Shown here: piece by piece, positions 47,272-58,358 of the stretch
Numbering within the stretch: the first letter of the stretch is position 1
How the letters are laid out: each line of letters starts with the position of its first letter
Origin: Talaromyces rugulosus
Taxonomy: Eukaryota > Ascomycota > Eurotiomycetes > Eurotiales > Trichocomaceae
DNA length: 64,000 nucleotides
Assembly (NCBI RefSeq): GCF_013368755.1
Contig: NC_049566.1
Location: 2,046,001 to 2,110,000, forward strand
Reading direction: 5' to 3'
Translations under genes and position numbers: made by a program
Notes under the pieces: model-generated
What the model was told of the DNA's origin: nothing
What the model saw: the letters and a program-made list of their open reading frames with translations, nothing else
The model's database searches: none

Positions 47272-47288
47272 CGGAACACAGTCTTCCG
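47272..47288. promoter_or_regulatory. CGG-N11-CCG site 1 (Gal4-type)
   Basis: Reads CGG AACACAGTCTT CCG. The 11-base spacer is that of Gal4/LAC9-type dimers. It lies 309 bp before the sugar-porter start codon. Binding is inferred from the pattern alone. Confidence 0.5.
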
Positions 47289-47420
47289 TGTATGAGCTTG
47301 TTTAAACTTGCAAAGTAATTTATCGGCCTGGCAGAAGAAGCCGATGCCGTGATAAACTATCGGCTGGCCGTCTCCATACGGGTCTCCATACAGTGAGCAC
47401 GGGGAACTGGGGATCGGGAA

Positions 47421-47437
47421 CGGACCCCTGCAGTCCG
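47421..47437. promoter_or_regulatory. CGG-N11-CCG site 2 (Gal4-type)
   Basis: Reads CGG ACCCCTGCAGT CCG, 160 bp before the sugar-porter start codon. Same spacing as site 1. Confidence 0.5.
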
Positions 47438-47596
47438 GCAACCGGCGCACATCCCGAAAGTACAGCCAAGACTTTTCTTCTCGACAAGTTCTTCTCCGCA
47501 CTTAACTATGAATAAAAGGGGGTCGTCTGGTCGATTCATCCTCCTGAGCGGTATTTACAACTCACCCACTTTGGAAATATAGATCCAACGGTCGAA

Positions 47597-49818
47597 ATGG
47601 CGTCCACGGTTGATGTCCAGAGCCAGCCTGCTCCCCAGGCCGGCTTTGCGATTATGTACAAGAATCCTTACCTGTTTGGTGTTGCTTTGGTTAGTATCTA
47701 TTGTTGAGTAGGCTTTTCGTGATACTGACAGACTGCTGTAGTTCTCGACGCTGGGCGGCCTGCTCTTTGGCTATGACCAAGGCGTGGTATCCGGAATCAT
47801 CACCATGGAGTCGTTTGGTGCCCGGTTTCCTCGTGTATATAGTGACAGCAGTTTCAAGGGCTGGTTTGTCTCGACTCTACTGCTAGGTATGTTTGTCTCG
47901 GGGGGGCTTTCCCTGAGAATATAGTAGACTTACATGATCAATAGCCGCGTGGTTTGGCTCGCTGTGTAACGGACCGATTAGCGATCGACTGGGTCGAAGA
48001 GCTTCCATGTTCATTGCAGTTGCAATCTTCGTTATTGGCTCGGCGATTCAGTGCGGCGCTGTCACAATTCCGATGCTTTTTGCTGGTATATTGTTCTATT
48101 GATGAGAGCACAGGGGTAGAGCTAATTCTCAGTAGGAAGAGCTATTGCTGGTCTTGCCATTGGACAGCTGACCCAGGTCGTTCCTCTTTTTATATCCGAG
48201 GTATGAGAAACCTTTTTTTTTTTTTTTTTTGGTATTGGATCTGTCCCTGACACTGTTTAGATTTCCATTCCGGAGATTCGAGGCGGACTTGTCGTGCTCC
48301 AACAGCGTGAGTCGTTATCCAACACTATATTTCAGACACTCTGATACTGATACTCGCAAGTCTCCGTCACAATTGGCATCCTCGTCAGCTTCTGGATCGA
48401 CTACGGTACCAACTATATCGGCGGCACGCACTGCGCCCCTGATATCCCCTATACTGGCGGCACAGCATCCTCTCGCACATTCAACCCATACACCGACATC
48501 CCCGCCAGCGGCCACTGCACCGGACAATCCGAAGCATCCTGGCGTCTTCCATTTTCTCTGCAAATCGTGCCCGCTCTGATTCTTGGTATCGGAATGATCT
48601 TCTTCCCGGAATCCCCCCGCTGGCTACTCATGCAGGAGCGCGACGATGAGGCGATTAGCAGTCTGTGCCGGTTGCGTCGGCTGGCTGAGCGCGACCATCC
48701 GGACCTGGTCAAGGAATTTCTCGAGATCAAGGCGCAGATTATGCTTGAGAATACTTTTTCGAGAGAGAAATGGCCGGGGTTGTCGGGTGTGCGTCTGCAT
48801 GCTGCGGAGTATCTGTCGCTGCTCACTACATGGGCGCGTTTCAAGCGGTTGGCGATTGGATGCTGTGTCATGTTCTTTCAGCAATTTATGGGCTGCAACG
48901 GTGCGTCTCTCATTTTGTTTTTGGATATATATTTTCAAACTAATGTGACTAGCAATGATATACTACGCGCCCACCATCTTCTCCCAGCTCGGCCTCAGCG
49001 GCAACACCACCTCTCTCCTCGCAACTGGAGTATACGGCATTGTCAACTGCCTCAGCACCTTGCCTGCGCTCTTTCTGATCGACCGTGTCGGCCGTCGGGG
49101 ATTGCTAATGTCCGGCGCAGTCGGAACGTGTATTTCCCTAGTCATCGTGGGCGGAATCCTGGGAGGGTATGGCTCTGCACTAACAGACAACAAAGCCGCA
49201 GGCTGGACGGCAATTGCATTTATTTATATCTACGATGTGAACTTTTCGTACTCTTTCGGTATGTCTTCTTCTAAATTCTCTTGAAAAAACTACGGCTAAT
49301 GTTGTACAGCCCCGATTGGATGGGTTCTTCCATCTGAAATCTTCAATCTCTCAATCCGGTCCAAGGCTATTTCCATCACCACGTCGGCGACGTGGATGTG
49401 CAATTTGTAAGTCTTATCTTTTTTCTTTCTACTTCACATTTGACTAATGTCTTTCATCAGTATCATCGGCTTGGTCACACCAGACATGCTATCATCGATT
49501 TCCTGGGGAACATACATCTTCTTCGCCGCATTCTGTCTGCTCGCGTTTGCGTTTACCTTCTTTTGCATTCCTGAAACTCGGGGCAAGGTATGTCCCTTAA
49601 ACATGTTTTTTTTCTCTTTCTTTTTCTAGAAATGTTCACTAACAAATGCAAAGACACTGGAAGATATGGACCTCATTTTCGGTGACACAGCCGCGCATGA
49701 AGAAAAACAGCGCATTGTGCATATTGAAGCGCAGTTGCGTGGGACGCCACTTGTTGATGACGATGTGCTCAAGGAGGATATTGTGCAGCAGGAGCATGCG
49801 CATGGTATGACGCAGTGA
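47597..49818 (+). CDS. MFS sugar porter (monosaccharide transporter)
   Basis: Twelve-helix sugar transporter of the plasma membrane, 574 aa. Ten exons: 47597-47689, 47742-47886, 47945-48085, 48136-48200, 48261-48306, 48361-48900, 48953-49258, 49310-49406, 49461-49587 and 49654-49818; all junctions keep frame. Family signatures are GGLLFGYDQGVVSGI in helix 1, SDRLGRRASM after helix 2, PEIRGGLVVLQQL, FPESPRWLLMQER before the central loop, FFQQFMGCNAMIYYAPTIF in helix 7, DRVGRRGLLM, PSEIFNLSIRSKA, and CIPETRGKTLEDMD at the end. A Cys-containing loop with PYTGG sits between helices in the first half. The specific sugar is not readable. It is tail-to-tail with a Zn2Cys6 regulator, and its promoter has two CGG-N11-CCG sites, so induction by that regulator is plausible. 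Confidence 0.93.
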
Positions 49819-50044
49819 GGACAAATGTGTTGACATGGTTGTAGGCAGTCTGAATCGAAAAGCAAACAGTTGAATTATTGGATGAAGAGTTTTGAGTTTT
49901 TGTCAATTGGATGACACGTTATAAATCTACTGATGGGATGAAATAGTACTACTGCTCTACAAGAACTTGAAAATTGTCGTTGCACTTTTGAATTCCAATC
50001 TATTTACAGCATTAAAACATACAGATAACTTGCAACTTAAGAAT

Positions 50045-52235
50045 TCAAGTCATATTCTCCTGGCCCGGGAAATCAACCCATTCGGCGAGATTAAACCCTG
50101 CTCCGCCAGGGGGTCCAATACCGACAGGTCCAGCTCCTCCAAATTCATTCTGAAACAAACCAAAAGCGCCCGCGTCGTTGAACAACTGGCCAGGTGGTTG
50201 CATCATGTATTGCGGCTGCATCTGGGACTGGCTCTCAGCCTGAGGGATCGGAGAACAGAGACGAGTGATAACGTCGAGGCACCGGGCCGCGAGACGGTTG
50301 TTGCTGAGGGATGGGTGCGTGAGGAGCGCCTTGGTGGTTTCCACGTCTTGGTACCAAGAGGACGCGTCTGGGGAGGTTGGGTCGGTCATAAGAAAGACGA
50401 TCGGGATGAGAGCCGCCTGGAAAAGAAAGTACAACATGTACCATGCTCCGAGTCTCGTGCACATGTGCCGTTCCATAAACTCGGATATGGATATGATACT
50501 TGTACGCGCATATTGCAAGCACATGATTCTACATTCTCGCTCTGCCGGATCTTCTTGATCGCCGATAGAGTCGGCAGACGACCAATGTTCAGAAGCCCAG
50601 CGCAGAACAATCGGCCGATATATCAGCATGCGCATATTCCAATCTCGCCACATGAGTCGGTTGCGCACCAGCGCCAGCCAGTCAGATTCATTAGGCGAGC
50701 TACTTTTCAGATAGATGGGAAGCTCGTTGTACCATTCCTCCATGGGCTTGTGCAGCTCTTTGGTTTCTTCGGCCGTGATACTCGGGCTGGAGATGAGTCG
50801 GTGATAGACGTGATTTGTCTTCAAATGGAATTTGGCCTGCGCGATGAGACCGGTATATTGTGTTGGGCCGGGAGACTCGGGCGGCAGAGTTGTTGTTGCA
50901 GGTGTAAGAGACTCATCGTGGATATTCAGAACCTGCCTGGCATCCATGATGGCCTCTTCTGGGAGCAAAATCGGTCGCCCAAACGTTTTAGCTGCGCCGC
51001 TGTCAAACATGAAAACGCCCCACCACAGCCGTCGCCGGATTTCTCGTTGTAGCAGACTGATTTTCCAGCCTGGGAATTCCTTGTGTATTCCTAGACTCAT
51101 CGACATGCGAACAGCCAGACCAAGGTAATTCCAGCCTGTGTTTGGCTTGTCGCGTTTTTGCGCGTAGTTGCTGAGAAGGACCAGGCCTTGTACAAGAGTG
51201 AGGTTCCCCATCTCAAACACCGATGCTTGTTGCAAATAACCTCTAGCTTCCTGGTAAAACGAAACGTCCAAATCAGAATTATCGTCACCGATACTCCAAG
51301 CTCCCAGAGCTAAGATCGTGTTTAGCAAAATCTGCCATGCCTGTCCATGTGGTCGTGGGATTTGCTCATGATATTGAGCTCTAAAGGTACTTTCGTGAAC
51401 AAACGGATAACTGCTGTGGTAATTCATAAAATAGGCGTCAATAAATGCCTGCTCCACCAGGCCCGATGGAGCAGAGCTAATAAGCTGCGATTTGAGCGGC
51501 GCAGCTCTACGAAGACCGTTTTCACCTCGCGAAGGAATATTCAAGTCAAAGCCGTGTTCCGTGAGAGCTCGTAGCGGGACGACACTCGACGAGGCTCCAA
51601 AGTAGCCAGCCCCTTCAGGTCGGATCGACAATGCAGCCATACCGTCGGCCAAATCTCCCAGCGAGATCTCCCGCTCCGCCCATTCGAAGCCATCTGCTTG
51701 TTGGGGAACCGCTTCGGCCGCGGGCTGTGAATGTCTGCTTTCGGTTCGAGGATGTGGCGACTCCTTGGAAGATGCAGCTGGAGACATTGATGTTCTCGAG
51801 CGTGGATCCTGATCCTGGAGCAGGGAGGAAACTACGCTATCCAAGTCCCCGCCGGGGAATAACTTGCTCAGGGCATTTTCGTACGCTGTGAGGCGGTCTT
51901 CCACGTATGTTAAATGTCTGCGGAGGTAGTTAGTGTCTGATTAGGACGCTGCTCAAAGGTCTTACGTACTGCCGTGTCAACGGACTCCGGACAACTTTGG
52001 GACTGTATAAACACTCCTTCCCGAGTTTGAAGCATTGATCGCATGTTGGTTTTTGTTTGGAGCACTGTGGGGAATCAGATGGAGATGGTCTTGGGATAAG
52101 CGGCGATGACGACCTACTTTGGACTTTCTGGCTCTGCATTCGTCGCACTATTTGTTATATTAGTGGGTGGACAAAGGCAATAATCCAAGCATTCTTGCTT
52201 ACGGCAAAATTCTGAATATCACGCGCACTGCTCAT
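50045..52235 (-). CDS. Gal4-like Zn2Cys6 transcription factor
   Basis: Nuclear regulator of 676 aa. Exons 52203-52235, 52118-52147, 51970-52064 and 50045-51917. Two tiny exons must be spliced to build the zinc cluster: C12-x2-C15-x6-C22-x6-C29-x2-C32-x6-C39 (CDECRARKSKCSKQKPTC, then DQCFKLGKEC). The next residues, SPKVVRSPLTRQHLTYVEDR, and the following coiled-coil start closely follow the Gal4/LAC9 linker and dimerisation helix, which predicts binding to CGG triplets spaced by 11. Residues about 190-520 form the fungal transcription factor middle domain (FINAYFMNYHSSYPFVHEST-like region, then LGLAVRMSMSLGIHKEFPGW and RRRLWWGVFMFD). The C terminus is Met/Gln/Gly-rich and could activate. Convergent with the sugar porter, 226 bp between stop codons. 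Target sugar unknown. Confidence 0.9.
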
Positions 52236-53253
52236 TTTCCAGCATTGATCAAAAAGCTAAAGGCACTATCTCCCGACTTGGGTAGAATGCCAGTCATCTA
52301 GTCCGGTTAGTCATGGACAGACCAGAGTTTTGAGTATGACGATGGCAAAGACAAAGCGAGCATTGCATGAGAGCTTTCCAAGTCTTGAACAGCGCGCTGT
52401 TCCTGAGATGACTAAAAGCCGCTTGGTAGCAAGTTGGAGAGCTGCTGATGCGGGTCCCGCGGGGTAAAAAGAGACGGGAGTCCAACTTACAATTCCCATG
52501 TATTGCACTCTGGCGTTACTAGACAAGTATGTCAGAAGCACCTTGGCCTTGTCGAAAATCCGGGATGCGCGCGGGGTGATAGCTGGGCCAAGATGGATCA
52601 ATGCAAGAGTTCATGCAGCGAGGAAGATGATGGGAGCGATGTGGAGAAGTTCCCCTCGGTGCGGCGCGCACGGATTAACGTTGTTCCTGGCATCCCCACC
52701 CGGGCTGATGACATACCTCTAATCGTTCTATAGATATATAGAACACGCGTTCTTTGAATACACTCAATTTATGTTTATGTTTTTGTTTCTAGCCTTTTTA
52801 TAGTGGGTGATTATATATGTACTGATTAATCTTCAAATCCCTTTTAGTGATTGGTTGGTTATAGAATGTAGATCCAGTATCCAACTAAAACCCTAGTTAT
52901 CCAAGGACGCGTTTTTCATTCCGAATATGCGATATGACGCTCCTTACTTCTTGTGAACTACTTTCGTCTAGGTTTTTTTTATCAGTGAAACACGTGATTA
53001 GTCCCATTGGCTCGGACATGCATGCATTTGGGCACGTCCTCGCTACCTGACCCCTCTTTATCTCGCCGGAGAAGCCCAACCTATATTTCGAACAAGAGTT
53101 TTCGAACTTAAGATTATCAAACAGCCAAATTCATAGCGCCGAACGGAACAGCTTTCGTCACGGATTTACTCCAAATTGGTACCGTACGCGCTTTACCAAC
53201 CGAAGATCTAAGTTAGTAGACATCTCGCCTCGAAAGGTCACCCATACAGTATC
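52236..53253. other. Intergenic region between the Zn2Cys6 gene and the DUF4238 gene
   Basis: 1 kb divergent promoter region. It contains a short palindrome gcgggtcccgc (52449-52459) and AT-rich sequence near 52730-52880. I found no CGG-N11-CCG site here, so autoregulation through that pattern is not supported. Open frames on both strands (up to 96 codons) show no domain. Confidence 0.4.
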
Positions 53254-54603
53254 ATGGCGGCGCCGCAGTCTCCATTGGAGAAGTCACAATATCACCACTT
53301 CATTCCCCAATTTATCCTACGAAATTTTGCACATAAGTATCGTCCCCCCAGAGGGAAAGGTCCCGCAAAGAGGAATTCAAATTGGGGTCATAGTCAAAGG
53401 AAAACTGGTTTACGTCCTGGCGAACCAGCGCTCCATATCATAGACCTTTCCAGTGACAATCCAGACCTGCTCGAGTCCCCAATTCGCCGAACTTTTGGAT
53501 TGATGGACATGTATCGGGATTTTTCAAAAGATTCAGACCAGAATTACCTCGAAAATGAACTAAGCAAGCTGGAGTCGGAAGCTGCTAGGATTATTTCCAA
53601 GATACGCAAAGCTTTCGATTCCGGCGACCAGGCCGTGTGGATCTCGCGAAACGAAAGAAATATCTTACGGAAATTCCTCTTTATCATGAAATACCGGGGG
53701 AAGAACTTTCATAAGCGCTTTGTCAATGGTGAAATGGAAAGTTATGTCGAAGATGATAGAGAGCAATTTCTGAAGTATATGCGCGAGAATGGCTTTCGAA
53801 AACCTGTTGACGTGTGGATCCATAGTATAAAGGTAATCCTTGAGTTGAAGATGGATCATATGGGAAAGTGGATGAAGAATATAATCAACCAAATCTACCC
53901 TGACGATGCGATGTGGTTCATTACGCATACAGAATGGATGTATCTCGCCCTCTGCACACCTTCCGATACGGACAGGGAGTTTCTCCTAACGGAAAACTGC
54001 TATAATGTGTTTGAAGGACCACAGTCCGCGATGGTAGACCCGATATCTGGGGAAAGGAGATTCACGGCGTGGACGAATTTTCATGAGTTTAGTCCAATAT
54101 CTCCAAAGCTCGTGATGGTCCTCCGAAGCGTTGTCCTGCCAAATTCCGAAGAAGATAAAAACAAGAGGATTAAAGAATGGAGGGAAAATTTGTTCAAACT
54201 TTCCGCGGGTATGCATGCCAACCCTTCCATCGCGAACTCCGTACTCGCGGATCTTCCCATCCACAAACCGCGAAATTCGTATTCGTCCGTTACATCTCAC
54301 GGGATAGAGTTATTTGAAGGCGAAGATGGTTCGCGGCGCGACTGCCATCGGTTTTGTTTCCCTTTTTTCAAACTTAATACAGAGCACGTCAACAAGATCA
54401 ATACGATTTTTCTAGAAAACGCATATACTTGTCAATCCGTGGCATTCAACTCACGCTCTGCGCTCAGAATAGCGGTCGAATATTATCTGACGTTACCAGC
54501 TGATCAGGGTTTCAAGTTTGTTGCCCAAGGAAATGGCCTCGATTTATCGTATTTATTGAAACTCGAAAAGATTTTGAGAAAATTAGGATCCGATAAGGCG
54601 TTA

Positions 54604-54651
54604 ACGTATTTTATAAGCACCGCGGGCCACATAAGCGTGCCGGGCCACCCT
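54604..54651 (+). repeat. Left terminal inverted repeat, outer element
   Basis: About 48 bp. Begins acgtattttataagcacc and ends with a gggccaccct block. Its complement is at 58311-58358. Read from the host gene it provides the chimeric C terminus of the truncated protein. Confidence 0.88.
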
Positions 54652-55176
54652 TCCGATAAAATCGACTTACATTGACCAAAATGTAACAATTTATCCCATT
54701 TACTATATAATTTCTATACCAAATTGTTCGGACAGTACGTGCAAATATGACCAACCTAGTTACAATTAGAATAGGTCCGTAGCGCGCGCCTGCGTGCCCC
54801 CAAAGCGACTTCCAGATTAGGCAATTATAAAGCTTCCTAGACTGTTAACGCCGCTACAACAATCTCATGGCCTTCAGAAACCATCAAAATCCCAGGTCTG
54901 TTTATAGATCTATCCTAGATTATACGCTTTTACTTCTAGTGATTGTTTGCTACTTGTAGATTATAGTTTTCTTGTGCAAGAATAGTAGCAGAATTCATCA
55001 TCAAAGAGTAACCTTTTATCAACTGGTCTAACGCGCGCTTAATAGACAAATTTAGATTGGCTAAATAATATCTTATAAGTCGCTCTATTATTTTTATTTA
55101 GCGGGTCAGGTTTTTGATATTATTTAGTGTTTTTGGTGACCAATTTGCAGAGGAATAACTCATGCTTAGAGGGGTA

Positions 55177-55221
55177 ACGTATTTCACCCCCCCTGCGGGA
55201 CACACTAGCCAGCCGGGACAC
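55177..55221 (+). repeat. Left terminal inverted repeat, inner element
   Basis: About 45 bp, with a C7-8 run and a gcgggacacac block. Complement at 57009-57053. Confidence 0.88.
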
Positions 55222-55329
55222 TAATTCTATTCAAAATCCTTAAAGCCACTAAGAGTGTAACCAACGAACAAAAATTGCTTATATTTCTATGTAGAATTAT
55301 TCAGACAGTACGTCCGAACATGCCCGACT

Positions 55330-56945
55330 TGTTTACAATTAGAACAGGTCCGGGGCGCGCGTCTGCGTGCCCCCGAAGCTACTTCCGGATTAGGAAGTTG
55401 TAGAGCTTCCTGGGCTGTCAACGCTGCTGCAGCAATATCCCGACCCTCAGAAACTGTCAAAATTCCAGATCTATCGAAAGATCGTCTGTGGGTGGTACAT
55501 TTTTGCTTCTAGTGATGGTTCACTGCTCTTAATTCCTGATTCTCATGCGCAAGAATAGTAGCAGAATTCATAGCTAAAGAGCAACCTTTTATCAACTGGT
55601 CTAACGCGCGCTTGGTGGGAGAATTCAGGATAGATAGGCATTGTCTTATAAGTCGATCTATTGTATTTGACTGGCGCGTCAAATTCCTAATATTGTATGG
55701 TGTTTTTGGCGACCAATTAGCACTAGATTAGCTTAACCCAGGGGGGGTAGAGATCTTCAGTTGAATGTCTAATTTTAATAACACATATTCTCAATTCAAT
55801 GGAGAAATTCCAGTTCCTACAAAGCCGCTCTTGATATTTTGTATAGTATAAGCTTTATCTCAAATTTCTGAATATATCATAAGAAAATTGTCTTTGTCGA
55901 CATGGTTAATGCCGCACCGCATTCAATTTTCAACCTCCTAACTATATAAGCGCTTGAGAACGGCAAAAACACCTACATTGAGCAGTTGAAGCAGGTACGA
56001 CGAGTATGATGGCATACATATAGGAATAATGTTATTCTGGGTGCAATATTGATCGAATAAAGGTGTAAGATAACTACTATAACCATCAAGAATTAACATC
56101 CGGTATCTTTCAGTTATAATTAGCCGTGTAAATGGGTCAAAGATCTTTTGAAGCCATTTAAGTCCGATATCATTAGACATCTAACCGTTTGGTGACTCAG
56201 TAATCGACTAATCAGGGTGTAATCCAGGCACATTATACCAGTCAAGCAGCTTATTGACTGACTTCAATATAATAAGCGAGGGTAACATGACTCCACGAGT
56301 ATTCACACATTCCACAGCTGTGACCCATTCCCGATTTCTAGGCTGCAGTAGATAAGGTTTTCCTTGACGATTAGAGCTACATACAACTTTTGCAGTAGAA
56401 ATGATGCCTATAGCGAATCCAGTCTTATCAAAGTTCCAAATATCGTTCTCAATTATCCCGTATTCCATAAAAGCGCGGTCAAGGTTGTTAAAGAATTCAT
56501 TTATAAGTGTTAGATCTTCGTATAAAGCGCGCTCATAATTATATTTTCGAATATAGCGAGTTGTAAGACCTTATTCACGTTTTAAATACTTATACACCCA
56601 GTTCTTACCTATAGTAGGTGGTGAGTCAATGGAATTACGTTTTGCAAGCAAACAATTGGCCATAACCTCAACCATTGAGGGTCTGACTGGGCAGCCTCGC
56701 CTATCCATAGAGAGAATCCACTCGCGAAGCGTTATTTCTTCAGTTTCTGACAATTTGGTGTTATGTGCGCGCTTATATAAGCGCTCAGAGCGACCGTGGT
56801 ATCTAGCATGAAGCGTCGATTTTGGAACGTCAAAGACACGCGCTGCTTCGCGCAGACTGCGGATTTGGTTTTTTTTTAACGCGTTCACGGCAAGCTGAAC
56901 TCTTCCCTCATCGATTGAGAAGCTTTTCGCAGCTTTCTGAGGCAT
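55330..56945 (-). pseudogene. Transposase of the inner element, with several stops
   Basis: Starts at 56945 (MPQKAAKSFSIDEGRVQLAV). Residues 1-60 carry a pipsqueak-type helix-turn-helix (SLREAARVFDVPKSTLHARY), followed by a CENP-B/Tc5-type DNA-binding region (LSETEEITLREWILSMDRRG). The DDE_1 core shows WNFDKTGFAIG (first Asp) and LILDGYSSYLTPLF (second Asp), but LLQLLNVGVFAVLK has Asn at the third catalytic position, where Fot1-like enzymes have LDVG. The frame is cut by at least eight stops, including TAA after residue 124 and TAG at 56208, each explained by one C-to-T or G-to-A change, without frameshifts in the core. Inactive, probably through RIP. The 3' boundary is approximate. Confidence 0.85.
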
Positions 56946-57008
56946 ATTGCTGTGGTTATGCGATTTTCAATATTGTGGGTGGTGGAAAGTGGGAGAAAAT
57001 CGAGAGGG

Positions 57009-57053
57009 TGTCCCGGCTGGCTAGTGTGTCCCGCAGGGGGGGGTGAAATACGT
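57009..57053 (-). repeat. Right terminal inverted repeat, inner element
   Basis: Complement of the left repeat, containing a G8 run, followed by TA at 57054-57055. Confidence 0.88.
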
Positions 57054-58310
57054 TAGGTGTTCGCAATTGAATATCAAGCTTAGATAGCACACATTCTCAG
57101 TTAAATAGAGAAATGCTAGTCGCTGCAAAGCCGCTCTTAATATTTTATATAGTATAGGCTTTATTCTAAATTTCTGAATATATTGTGAGAAAATCGTCTT
57201 TATCAATATGGTTGACACTGTAGCGCATCCGGTTCTCAATCATCTGCCTATATAAGCGCTTAAGAACCGCGAAAACATCTATATTAAGCAGCTGAAGTAG
57301 GTGCAATGAGTGCAGTGATATATATATAGAAATAATGTTATTTATAGCGCAGTACTAATCGAATTTGGGTATAAGATAGCTGCTATACCCATCAAGAACT
57401 AGAATATAGTACCTTTTAACTGTAAATGGTCTCGTACAAGGATCAAATATTTTTTAAAGCTATTTAATTCCGAGTTTATTAGACGTTCAACCATTTAGAG
57501 ACTTAGTAATTAACTAATTAGGAAGTAAGTAGGATAAATTATATCAGTCAAGCAGCTTGTTGACTGACTTTAATATAATAAATGAAGACAACGTGATCCC
57601 ATATGCATTTATACATTCCATAGCTGTAATCTATTCCTGATTTCTAGGCTGCAGCAGACGAGGTTTCTCTTTGTGATCAGAGCTGCATATAACTTTTGCA
57701 GTAGATATGATACCTATAGAGAACCTAGTCTCGTTAAAATTCTAAATATCTTCTTCCTGGATCCTGTACTCGGCAAAAACACACTCAAGATCATTAAAAA
57801 AGCTATTAATTATCGTTAGATCCTTATATAAAGCGCGCTCATAATTATACTTGTGAATGTAGCAAGTCTGGAGGTTATACTGACATTTTAAATAATTGGT
57901 TACCCAGTATTTACTAACAGTAGATAATAAAGTAATAAAATCACGTTTTGCAAGTAAGTAATTGGTTATTTATTTAACCATTAACAGTCTGACAGGACAG
58001 CCTTGCTTATCTATGGAAAGAATCCATTCGCGAAGTGTAATTTCTTCGGTTTCTGACAATTTAGTGTTGTTTAGATATTTATATGAGCGGTGCAAGCGAC
58101 CTTTAACTTTAGCTTGAAGCGTCAATTTTAGTATACTAAAAGCACGCGCTGCTTCGCGTACACTAGTAATTTATTCTTTTTTCAATGCATTCATAGCAAG
58201 CTGAATTCTTTCTTCATTGTTTGATGGGATTTTTGCAGCGTTCTGAGACATATTGATGTGGTGGCACGATTTTCAAAATTATGTTGGGTTGAAACTGGGA
58301 GGAAATTGAG

Positions 58311-58358
58311 AGGGTGGCCCGGCACGCTTATGTGGCCCGCGGTGCTTATAAAATACGT
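58311..58358 (-). repeat. Right terminal inverted repeat, outer element
   Basis: Complement of 54604-54651 with near identity over 48 bp, followed by the TA duplication at 58359-58360. Confidence 0.88.

Larger units (their letters stand above)
46947..47596. promoter_or_regulatory. Promoter region of the sugar porter
   Basis: 650 bp. It holds two exact CGG-N11-CCG sites (listed separately) and a short direct repeat gtctccatac(g)g (47371-47393). Distal part is the 3' flank of the helicase gene. Confidence 0.5.
55177..57053 (-). mobile_element. Inner pogo/Fot1-type element nested in the outer one
   Basis: 1,877 bp with terminal inverted repeats of about 45 bp (55177-55221 and 57009-57053) that begin acgtatttcaccccccctgc. 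TA at 55175-55176 and 57054-57055 is the duplication. It lies inside the 3' half of the outer transposase gene, in the same orientation. Its repeats resemble, but are clearly distinct from, those of the outer element, so the two are related subfamilies. Confidence 0.9.
54740..58251 (-). pseudogene. Transposase of the outer element, heavily mutated and interrupted
   Basis: Start region at about 58251 (MSQNAAKIPSNNEERIQLAM) with a pipsqueak/CENP-B-type helix-turn-helix, then a DDE_1-type core read on the minus strand down to 57056, and the C-terminal part at about 54740-55174 beyond the inner element. More than ten in-frame stops are present. The first catalytic Asp is replaced (FNETR where FDETG is expected), the second is kept (LVLDGYSSY), the third is Asn (LLNID). 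Nearly all damage fits C-to-T or G-to-A change, as RIP makes. At the inner insertion site the flanking codons join back in frame. Confidence 0.8.
54604..58358 (-). mobile_element. Outer pogo/Fot1-type (Tc1-mariner) element, interrupted
   Basis: Terminal inverted repeats of about 48 bp (54604-54651 and 58311-58358) start with acgtattttataagcacc. The TA dinucleotides at 54602-54603 and 58359-58360 are the target duplication. Without the inner element and its extra TA the length is 1,876 bp, nearly identical to the inner one. It contains a decayed transposase on the minus strand. It cannot move by itself, though its ends are intact enough to be mobilised in trans. Confidence 0.9.

Noticed and set aside
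54604..54675. C-terminal 24 codons of the truncated DUF4238 frame as native sequence
   Set aside because: They are encoded by the transposon terminal repeat, whose complement is at 58311-58358.
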